Notes under the pieces: generated by a model
Told to the model about the DNA's origin: nothing
Databases searched by the model: none
Seen by the model: the letters and a program-made list of their open reading frames with translations, nothing else
Made by a program: the position numbers and the translations under genes
DNA from: Chloroflexota bacterium
GTDB taxonomy: Bacteria; Chloroflexota; Anaerolineae; Aggregatilineales; Phototrophicaceae
Reading direction: 5' to 3'
Length of the DNA stretch: 11,953 nucleotides
NCBI GenBank assembly: GCA_026706395.1
Contig: JAPOYU010000100.1
Span: forward strand, 1 to 11,953
Shown here: positions 6,739 through 11,953 of the stretch, in pieces
How positions within the stretch are numbered: position 1 is the stretch's first letter
Layout: each line of letters starts with the position of its first letter

Positions 6739-8934
6739 CTACCGCAAGAAGCCCTCGCTCAAGCCGCCATCCACATTGATGATCTGCCCGGTCGTCTTGC
6801 TGAAGGCATCCGTGATCAGCAGGTAGGCCGCCTCAGCCTGATCCTCGGGGCTGATGGATCGTTTCGTGAGGGTGCGTTGCGCGTAGAACTCCGCCAGCTG
6901 CTCGCGCAAGGTCTCTGTGTCTTCCGCCTCTTCAAAGTCCAGACTGTACTTGCGCAGCGACGCCTTGACCCGGTCGCGCGGGAACATGCTGCTGCCCTTG
7001 ACCACCGTCGCCGGCGCCAGGCCATTGACTCGCACCAATGGCGCCAGCTCAATCGCCAGTTCCCGCACCAGATGATTGGCGGCCGCCTTGCTCGTGTCGT
7101 AGGCGATCGAACCGGCCTTCGCGACCACTCCGTTGACGCTCGTCGTCAAGACCAGCGCGCCCGGCAGACCCTGCGCCGCCCAGATTCCGCGCACTGCATC
7201 AGCTACCTTGTAAGCCCCGCGGACATTCACATCATAAGAAATCCGCCATTGCTCATCGGAATTGCCTCCGCTCGCATCCGGCGTGAAGAAGACCCCAGCC
7301 GTTACGATGACGTCATCAATCCCGCCATAAGCCAGCAGGGCGCGATCCAGGAGCGCCTTCACGCTTTCCGCCGATGTGATATCGACCTGCGCGGCTATCG
7401 CCGGACCGCAGCCCGAAATCCCCGAACCGGCCACGCCAATGCCCTGCCCGTACTTGTTCGTCAAAATGTCGGCTGTCCTCTCCGCGCCATCGGGATTCAA
7501 GTCAGCGCAGACGACGTGCGCGCCCTCAGCTGCGACTCGTTCCGCTGTCGCCAGGCCGATGCCGCTGCCGGCGCCAACCACCAGGGCAACCTTGCGCGCC
7601 AGCGTCTTCTCCGGCGGCATGCGGCGCAGCTTCGCTTCTTCCAGCGCCCAATACTCGATGTCGAAGGCTTCCTGCCGCGGCAGCGCTACGTATTCTCCGA
7701 CCGCTTCCGCCCCGCGCATCACCGCCACCGCACAGTTGTAAAACTCGGCGGTCACGCGTGATTCGCTCTTGTTCTTGCCGAAGGCGATCATGCCCAAGCC
7801 CGGTATCAGAATCACCGTCGGATTCGGGTCGCGCATCGGCGGATTGTCATCCCGCTTGCAAGCTTCGTAATAGGCGGTGTAATCTTGTTGATATTGGCTG
7901 ATGCCGCTCTTCAATTTGTCCAGCAGAGCGCTGACGTCCTCCCCGTGCGGATCCCAGTCGACATAAAGCGGCTTGATCTTCGTGCGCAAAAAGTGATCCG
8001 GGCAGGACGTGCCCAATTCCGCCAGCCGCGCCGCGTCGACGCTATTGACGAATTGAAGGATGTCCTCGTCGTGCTGCACCGTAGCGATGAAGCGATGTTG
8101 CTGCGTGACCATGCCGCGCAACCGCGGCAGCACGTCAACCAGCAGGGCTTCACGCTCTCCCTGCTCAAGCCCAGCGGTCTTCGCGCCACCGAAGCTCGCC
8201 TGTCCCTTGTCGCGCTCTGCTAAATAACTCGCCGCCTTCTCAATCAGGGTCAGCGACAAGTCGTAACATTCTTTGTCGTCATCGGCCCAGTCGATCAAGC
8301 CATGCCCGCCCAGCAGGATGCCGACGCAGCCGGGATTCGCCGCGATCGTCTCCCCCAGCTGCAAGCCCAGTTCGAAGCCCGGTCGCAGCCAATCCAGCCA
8401 GATCACTTCATCGCCGTAGATCTCCCGCGTCAGCGCCCGCCCATTGCTCGACGCCGCAATCGCGATGACAGCGTTGGGATGGGTGTGATCGACATGTCGA
8501 TAAGGAATGAAGGCGTGCAAAGGCGTATCGATCGAGCTGGCGCGCGGATTCAAATTGAAGACGCAATGGCGATACATCCCCACCATCGCGTCCTCGATCG
8601 GCGTCTTCACGCCTTTGACCTCCGCCGCCGCGTATACCGCCTGCAACTGCATCAGCTTGTCCATGTACAGCGCCGCGAAATTCTCCCGCTTCGCCGTACG
8701 CAAGTCGCCGCCCGAGCCTTTGACAACCATAACATCGACGTCCGCGCCGCTCAGCGGATCAATCTGCCAGATCTTGCTCGATGTGTTGCCGCCGCCAGTA
8801 TTGGTGATGCGCTGATCCGCCCCGAGCAGATTGGATCGATAGACCAGCCGATCAACCGCGTCCAGCGAAGCGGCATGGGTTTCGTCCCACAGATAATTTA
8901 CGTGGCTGTATTCGGCCGGTTTAAATGTTTGCAT
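6739..8934 (-). CDS. rhaEW: Bifunctional rhamnulose-1-phosphate aldolase / lactaldehyde dehydrogenase (SDR), 731 aa
   Basis: Late steps of L-rhamnose breakdown: the class II aldolase part splits L-rhamnulose-1-phosphate into dihydroxyacetone phosphate and L-lactaldehyde, and the short-chain dehydrogenase part is expected to oxidise the lactaldehyde to lactate with NAD. The aldolase part (about 10-420) carries TGGGNTSSK, the zinc-site HVDHTHP (H150, H152) and GGHGLI (H211). The dehydrogenase part (about 445-731) carries the nucleotide-binding GAGSGIG (454-460), an N-x-R stretch (NVRGAYK) and the catalytic YDTSK (Y612, K616). Length suits the known fused family; the RhaEW name comes from work I recall on Chloroflexus and Bacillus. 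The ATG at 8934 is chosen over an in-frame TTG at 8949 because GGAG lies 9 nt before it. It follows rhaA by 132 nt, with a hairpin repeat between, so it may have its own promoter. Confidence 0.94.
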   Translation of the reverse strand: MQTFKPAEYSHVNYLWDETHAASLDAVDRLVYRSNLLGADQRITNTGGGNTSSKIWQIDPLSGADVDVMVVKGSGGDLRTAKRENFAALYMDKLMQLQAVYAAAEVKGVKTPIEDAMVGMYRHCVFNLNPRASSIDTPLHAFIPYRHVDHTHPNAVIAIAASSNGRALTREIYGDEVIWLDWLRPGFELGLQLGETIAANPGCVGILLGGHGLIDWADDDKECYDLSLTLIEKAASYLAERDKGQASFGGAKTAGLEQGEREALLVDVLPRLRGMVTQQHRFIATVQHDEDILQFVNSVDAARLAELGTSCPDHFLRTKIKPLYVDWDPHGEDVSALLDKLKSGISQYQQDYTAYYEACKRDDNPPMRDPNPTVILIPGLGMIAFGKNKSESRVTAEFYNCAVAVMRGAEAVGEYVALPRQEAFDIEYWALEEAKLRRMPPEKTLARKVALVVGAGSGIGLATAERVAAEGAHVVCADLNPDGAERTADILTNKYGQGIGVAGSGISGCGPAIAAQVDITSAESVKALLDRALLAYGGIDDVIVTAGVFFTPDASGGNSDEQWRISYDVNVRGAYKVADAVRGIWAAQGLPGALVLTTSVNGVVAKAGSIAYDTSKAAANHLVRELAIELAPLVRVNGLAPATVVKGSSMFPRDRVKASLRKYSLDFEEAEDTETLREQLAEFYAQRTLTKRSISPEDQAEAAYLLITDAFSKTTGQIINVDGGLSEGFLR

Positions 8935-8943
8935 GGGTGTCCA

Positions 8944-8947
8944 CTCC
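8944..8947 (-). promoter_or_regulatory. Ribosome binding site that decides the aldolase fusion start
   Basis: GGAG on the minus strand lies 9 nt before the ATG at 8934. It overlaps the in-frame TTG at 8949-8947, which would otherwise give a start five residues longer, so the ATG is preferred. Confidence 0.6.
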
Positions 8948-8976
8948 AAATGCCCCTCATAGATGATTGTTCGTCA

Positions 8977-8982
8977 AGTATA
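8977..8982 (-). promoter_or_regulatory. Possible -10 element upstream of the aldolase fusion
   Basis: The minus strand reads TATACT here (5 of 6 to TATAAT), which would start transcription near 8970 with a leader of about 36 nt. The -35 position 17 nt upstream holds TTATCG, a poor match. The adjoining TTGACG (8977-8972) is a good -35 hexamer but has no -10 partner at 16-18 nt (GGGCAT, GGCATT or GCATTT). An internal promoter would make sense given the 132-nt gap after rhaA, but the evidence is weak. Confidence 0.22.
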
Positions 8983-9002
8983 AGATTCGTCCCTTGCAGC
9001 GA

Positions 9003-9029
9003 TAAGGGCGAGCCACCGGCTCGCCCCTA
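9003..9029. repeat. Palindromic intergenic repeat, copy B, after rhaA
   Basis: Arms GGGCGAGCC (9006-9014) and GGCTCGCCC (9018-9026) form a perfect 9-bp stem around an ACC loop, extendable to 12 bp with one mismatch. The right arm continues TCGCCCCTAC, identical to copy A at 2483-2510. It lies about 37 nt after the rhaA stop codon. With no T-run after the stem in the leftward direction, a rho-independent terminator role is doubtful; RNA stabilisation is possible. Confidence 0.7.
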
Positions 9030-9066
9030 CGTAATTCCTCTGTTGTGAAGCTCGGCGTAACGGCTG

Positions 9067-10341
9067 CTACTCGCGCCTTGCCAAGACAGTCCGTTCGTAC
9101 TCGCGGATCTCGTCCATGAAGGCCATGCCCACCGGCACGCCTTGCGCGGCGCAGTAGTAATCCCAGACTGCGCCGAAAGGCAGTCCTTTGAGTTCCTCCA
9201 GCAGCGCCAGCCTTCCCGTATAATCACCCGCGGATTCGTATTCCCGAAGCAAATCGCGCGGCTCCAGCAGCGCCATCAGCAAACCGCGGCAGGCGTTGCG
9301 CGTCCCGATCGCCCAGGCGCCGATGCGATTGATGCTCGCGTCAAAAAAGTCCAAGCCGATATGCACCCGCTCCAGACCGTCACAGCGCACGATCTCCTGC
9401 ATGATCGCTTGCAAGTCATCCGTCAGCGTCACCACATGGTCGCTGTCCCAGCGCACGCCTCGGCTGACGTGCAGCAGAATCTCCGGCAAGTACAGCAGCA
9501 CCGACGACAGCTTGTCGGCGATGGTCTCGGTCGGATGGAAATGCCCGGCGTCCAGGCAGAGCAGCTTCTGGCGACTTACCGCATAGCCGAGATAAAACTC
9601 GTGCGAGCCGACCACGTAGCTCTCTGAGCCTAAGCCGAAGAGCTTGCACTCCACCGCGTCGAGATTCAGCGCCGGGTCGATCTCTTTGGCGAAGATCGCG
9701 TCTAGGGATTCCAGCAAACGTTGACGCGGCGCCAGGCGATCGGCCGGCGAATCTTTGAAACCGTCCGGAATCCACAAATTGGTGATGCAAGCCTCGCCCA
9801 GTTCCGCGCCAAAATAGGCGCCGATGTCGCGACAGGCGATGGCGTGATCAATCCAGAATTGCCGTATCCCGTCGTCTTGATGCGCTAACGTAAATCCGTC
9901 ATCCGCCAGCTCATGTGAGAAAAAAGTCTGATTGAAGTCCAGGCCGTGATCGTTTGCCTTCGCCCAATCGACCCAGGAGGCAAAATGCGCCGGCAGAATC
10001 TCATCGCGCGGGATGCGGCGGTCGGCATCCAGGTAGGAGCCGTGCAGCGCCAGCCGATGCCCCCCCGGTATCAAGCTGTAGGCTTTGTCCAGGTCGCTCC
10101 GCAATTCGTCGATATTGCGCGCCTTGCCGGGATAATTACCCGTGGCCATGATGCCGCCGCTCAATCCGCGATCGGGATCTTCAAAGCCGGCCACATCATC
10201 GCCCTGCCAGCAGTGCAGGCTGATCGGCACGGTCTTCAACGTTTCCAGCGCCGCCGTGACATCTACGCCAAACGCGGCATAGCGTTCTTGGGCAAGGTCG
10301 TAAGCGATCTGAATCTGTTTTTCTGAAGGTTGAAATGTCAT
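9067..10341 (-). CDS. rhaA: L-rhamnose isomerase, 424 aa
   Basis: Cytoplasmic, metal-dependent enzyme that interconverts L-rhamnose and L-rhamnulose, the first step of rhamnose catabolism. The whole length tracks E. coli RhaA (419 aa), with blocks such as [60 protein letters not shown] and [15 protein letters not shown]. The metal and active-site region is present: [11 protein letters not shown] (D264, H267, H269) and RWDSDHVV (D299, D301, H302). The ATG at 10341 starts the conserved N-terminal helix and has AAAGAG just upstream. The gene lies 96 nt after the TIM-barrel isomerase and 132 nt before the aldolase fusion, its metabolic partner. The kinase that acts between these two enzymes is not in the window. 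Confidence 0.97.
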   Translation of the reverse strand: MTFQPSEKQIQIAYDLAQERYAAFGVDVTAALETLKTVPISLHCWQGDDVAGFEDPDRGLSGGIMATGNYPGKARNIDELRSDLDKAYSLIPGGHRLALHGSYLDADRRIPRDEILPAHFASWVDWAKANDHGLDFNQTFFSHELADDGFTLAHQDDGIRQFWIDHAIACRDIGAYFGAELGEACITNLWIPDGFKDSPADRLAPRQRLLESLDAIFAKEIDPALNLDAVECKLFGLGSESYVVGSHEFYLGYAVSRQKLLCLDAGHFHPTETIADKLSSVLLYLPEILLHVSRGVRWDSDHVVTLTDDLQAIMQEIVRCDGLERVHIGLDFFDASINRIGAWAIGTRNACRGLLMALLEPRDLLREYESAGDYTGRLALLEELKGLPFGAVWDYYCAAQGVPVGMAFMDEIREYERTVLARRE

Positions 10342-10437
10342 TCGCTCTTTCTTTCTGCTGGCGTCTAAAAGGCCCCTCCTCTTTATGGTATGCTCGCCAT
10401 AGAGATGGCGAGAAGGGGTTCGGGGTGGGGGTAAAGG
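10342..10437. other. 96-nt gap before rhaA with a hairpin and a G-rich tract
   Basis: The gap holds the ribosome binding site of rhaA, a perfect 8-bp palindrome (listed separately) and a G-rich run at 10414-10430 with GGGG, CGGGG and GGGGG tracts. Leftward this reads as a C-rich stretch of the ACCCCCACCCC kind that I associate with dispersed repeats in Chloroflexota and cyanobacteria, from memory only. I see no convincing promoter. Confidence 0.4.
10393..10412. repeat. Perfect 8-bp palindrome between the TIM-barrel gene and rhaA
   Basis: CTCGCCAT (10393-10400) and ATGGCGAG (10405-10412) are exact complements around an AGAG loop. CCCCTCCT (10373-10380) and AGAAGGGG (10411-10418) flank it and could pair with one mismatch. 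There is no T-run, so it does not look like a standard terminator. It could be a repeat element, a processing site, or an operator for a sugar regulator. Confidence 0.6.
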
Positions 10438-11241
10438 CTAGCGAGCGCCCGCCGCCTGCAAACAAGCCTGCATGTGCCCGCGCGCCTCCGCGCCGATGAT
10501 GCAGCATTGCTCCAGCGAAGTCCCCTCCCTTTTGGTGCCGATCACTTCCAGGTTCAACGGGCCGGTATAACCATGCTCGTGCAAGACGCGGATGTACCCG
10601 ACCAGGTCGATATCACCGCGGCCGTTGGCTTGGTCTTCGGGGGCGCCCGGCCCCGCTTGCCGGCCTTTGCAGTCGCGGATGTGTACATGCTTGATGCGGT
10701 CGATCACCGCTTCAATCGCCTCGACCGGATTCTCGCCCGCCCGATGAATATGCGACGGGTCCATGTCCAAAGCGAAGTTGGGCGAGGTGATGTCGTTCAA
10801 GATCTTGAGGCTTGTCGGCGTATTGTAGACATAGTTGTTGACGTGCGCCTTGACGCATAGCATGACGCCGTAATGCTCGGCTCGCTGCACCAGCGCGCCC
10901 AGTTCGTCCAGCACCTGCGGATAGGTCGATTCGTCATCGGATTTGCCGCCGGGCCCGACGTTGATGATGGGAATGCCGGTCTCGACTGCCGCTTGCATGG
11001 CGCGCTCCATCAAGTCCGGATCGCGCGAGGACTGCTCCATCGCCAAGAGTTCCAGGTCATATTCTTTCGACAGCCGCACAACCTCCGGCGCGCATTCCTG
11101 CCAACGGCTCAGCACCAGGTGCTGGCTCATGGAGTCAATCGCCGACATCTCGATGCCGTCATAGCCCGCCATCTTTATGTATTTGAAGGCGGTCTCCATA
11201 TCCCACGCGCCAAATAATAGTGAATTCGCTCCCAGTTTCAT
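10438..11241 (-). CDS. Sugar phosphate isomerase/epimerase, TIM-barrel (xylose isomerase-like), 267 aa
   Basis: Predicted cytoplasmic metal-dependent sugar isomerase or epimerase of the AP-endonuclease-2/xylose isomerase-like superfamily. The length (about 270 aa) is typical. Visible features are the first strand MKLGANSLLFG, then AGYDGIEM, INVGPGG, VKAHVNN (a metal-ligand region), DMDPSHIHRAGENP (H164, H166), HVHIRDCKG and the C-terminal NLEVIG, the order expected for the metal ligands of this fold. The ATG at 11241 has GAGG 7 nt upstream. It lies between a Gfo/Idh/MocA oxidoreductase and rhaA, so its substrate is probably a deoxy-hexose, its keto form or a derivative, but the sequence does not name it. 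It is not RhaA-like, and not the small rhamnose mutarotase RhaM. Confidence 0.87.
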   Translation of the reverse strand: MKLGANSLLFGAWDMETAFKYIKMAGYDGIEMSAIDSMSQHLVLSRWQECAPEVVRLSKEYDLELLAMEQSSRDPDLMERAMQAAVETGIPIINVGPGGKSDDESTYPQVLDELGALVQRAEHYGVMLCVKAHVNNYVYNTPTSLKILNDITSPNFALDMDPSHIHRAGENPVEAIEAVIDRIKHVHIRDCKGRQAGPGAPEDQANGRGDIDLVGYIRVLHEHGYTGPLNLEVIGTKREGTSLEQCCIIGAEARGHMQACLQAAGAR

Positions 11242-11279
11242 GTTCTGACCTCGCTTTTCTGCTCACACATAATCTTAAG

Positions 11280-11301
11280 ACTTCGGCACTGCTACCGAAG
11301 T
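11280..11301. repeat. 7-bp hairpin next to the nonamer repeat
   Basis: ACTTCGG and CCGAAGT pair perfectly around the 8-nt loop CACTGCTA. In the leftward direction the stem lies downstream of the oxidoreductase stop and upstream of the TIM-barrel gene. No T-run follows directly (CTTAAG), so termination is uncertain. Confidence 0.5.
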
Positions 11302-11304
11302 GTA

Positions 11305-11341
11305 TCTCTGTGCCCTCATTAAACTCGGTGTCCTCGGTGGT
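11305..11341. repeat. Nonamer-periodic repeat, copy 2
   Basis: On the minus strand the units read CACCGAGGA, CACCGAGTT, TAATGAGGG and CACAGAGAT, a 9-nt period with the core CACxGAG. It matches in period and core the element at 6693-6728 (CGCAGAGGA units). Repeats of the form ACCACCGAGGACACCGAG are ones I recall from intergenic regions of Chloroflexota and cyanobacteria; no database was consulted. Confidence 0.65.
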
Positions 11342-11364
11342 AATAGAAAGAAACTCCCACGATT

Positions 11365-11953
11365 TTATCCTAACCCACCACAATCCACATACATCACCGA
11401 CTCCGTCTCAAGCGACTTGATCGCCGCCGCCAAGACCTTCTGCGCCGCCAAGCCCTCGGCCGCGCTGCCATCGATATCTTCCGGCGCGACGCCATCCGAC
11501 ACTTGCCGCAAGAAGCAATGGATGCGCTCGCGGAAAGTGTTTTCGAAGTTGTGGAAGCCACCGAAGAGCGGATCGGTATAGACCGTCTTATTTAAGTCCC
11601 CCGCCGGATACAGCGTCAGCTCCCGCCACATATCATCGAGAACGAAGCGCCCGCCCGTGCCCGCCACCTCACAGCGCTCCATCGGATGCCCGCGCTCGAT
11701 ATCATAGCTGCCGGTCAGCGACCCGACGACGCCGTTGCGGAAGCGGAAACTGAATTGCGCCGTCGACCAGATCTGCCGGCCGGGCGCCTTCGTCCCGAAG
11801 CAATGCACCGCTTCAATGTCGCCGCAGAAGTAGCGCATCACATCGACCGTATGCGGGTGTAGCGACTTGATATGGTAGAAGGGCGAGGTCTCGGCCGGGT
11901 TCATGATCCACATCGCCATATTGATGAAGAGCAATTCGCCCAGACGCCCCTCA
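11365..11953 (-). CDS. Gfo/Idh/MocA-family oxidoreductase, C-terminal part only (cut by right edge)
   Basis: The C-terminal substrate-binding domain of an NAD(P)-dependent sugar dehydrogenase. The frame stays open to the window edge, where the last codons read EGRLGELLFINM, the usual GxLGE junction between the Rossmann domain and the second domain of this family. HPHTVDVMRYFCGD carries the conserved His and Asp of the catalytic region. The stretch from WSTAQFSFRFRNGVVGSLTGSYD through EVAGTGGRF matches the family's beta-sheet domain. About 195 codons are visible, so roughly the N-terminal half, with the nucleotide-binding motif, lies outside. The TAA stop is at 11365. It is upstream of, and co-directional with, the TIM-barrel isomerase (123-nt gap) and the rhamnose genes. 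Substrate unknown: sugars, inositols or glycosides are all possible. Confidence 0.88.
   Translation of the reverse strand, partial: EGRLGELLFINMAMWIMNPAETSPFYHIKSLHPHTVDVMRYFCGDIEAVHCFGTKAPGRQIWSTAQFSFRFRNGVVGSLTGSYDIERGHPMERCEVAGTGGRFVLDDMWRELTLYPAGDLNKTVYTDPLFGGFHNFENTFRERIHCFLRQVSDGVAPEDIDGSAAEGLAAQKVLAAAIKSLETESVMYVDCGGLG

Larger units (their letters stand above)
11242..11364. other. 123-nt gap with repeat material between oxidoreductase and TIM-barrel genes
   Basis: Besides the ribosome binding site of the TIM-barrel gene, this gap holds a 7-bp hairpin (ACTTCGG at 11280-11286 and CCGAAGT at 11295-11301) and the nonamer-periodic repeat at 11305-11341. The minus-strand reading frame through it (about 74 codons, ITTEDTEFNEGTE) is translated repeat, not a gene. 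Confidence 0.5.

Noticed and set aside
6643..7761. Plus-strand open frame (372 codons) opposite the dehydrogenase part of the aldolase fusion
   Set aside because: Arg/Gln/His-rich low-information protein, antisense to a well-supported SDR domain.
9003..9029. Intrinsic terminator after rhaA
   Set aside because: The stem is strong, but no T-run follows in the leftward direction and a sister copy exists at 2483-2510, so I list it as a repeat.
8302..9048. Plus-strand open frame (248 codons) opposite the aldolase part
   Set aside because: Antisense to conserved zinc-site motifs, with no domain of its own.
11159..11383. Minus-strand 74-codon open frame in the gap before the TIM-barrel gene
   Set aside because: Its ITTEDTEFNEGTE segment is the translation of the 9-nt periodic repeat, a frequent source of false small genes.

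Overview
The window reads as a free-living, GC-rich bacterium, most likely a member of the Chloroflexota (Anaerolineae-like). That placement is inference. It rests on a secreted protein whose cysteine-rich N-terminal region, SH3-like domain and LysM domain match an arrangement I associate with Chloroflexota, on a fused rhamnulose-phosphate aldolase/dehydrogenase of the kind known from Chloroflexus, and on intergenic palindromic and 9-nt-periodic repeats common in such genomes. There are no rRNA or tRNA genes, CRISPR arrays, insertion sequences or phage genes.

Layout: (1) 1-1109, a possible leftward gene start at the left edge (weak), then a rightward nucleoside hydrolase. (2) 1134-4234, leftward: glnS (glutaminyl-tRNA synthetase), then a secreted LysM protein. 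glnS has a good sigma-70-type promoter, and its stop codon lies inside a palindromic repeat. (3) 4374-6662, rightward: a 762-residue copper membrane protein joining CopC, CopD, a probable YtkA/FixH-like beta domain and a C-terminal cytochrome c-like domain that has lost its heme ligands. (4) 6739-11953, leftward: an L-rhamnose catabolic cluster. In transcription order it holds the C-terminal part of a Gfo/Idh/MocA oxidoreductase (cut by the right edge), a TIM-barrel sugar isomerase/epimerase, rhaA (L-rhamnose isomerase) and a fused rhamnulose-1-phosphate aldolase/lactaldehyde dehydrogenase.

How the parts work together: RhaA turns L-rhamnose into L-rhamnulose. A kinase not present in the window would phosphorylate it. 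The fused enzyme would then cleave rhamnulose-1-phosphate to dihydroxyacetone phosphate and L-lactaldehyde and oxidise the latter to lactate. The oxidoreductase and TIM-barrel protein could modify a related sugar or release rhamnose from a glycoside; that is a hypothesis. The rhamnose genes are separated by 96-132 nt gaps, each holding a palindromic or periodic repeat, so they may not form one tight transcript.

I see no clear new multi-gene system. The points most worth a second look are the heme-less cytochrome domain on the copper protein, a nested hairpin inside that gene, the glnS stop codon supplied by a repeat, the His-to-Pro change in the nucleoside hydrolase active site, and the oxidoreductase/TIM-barrel pair beside the rhamnose genes.
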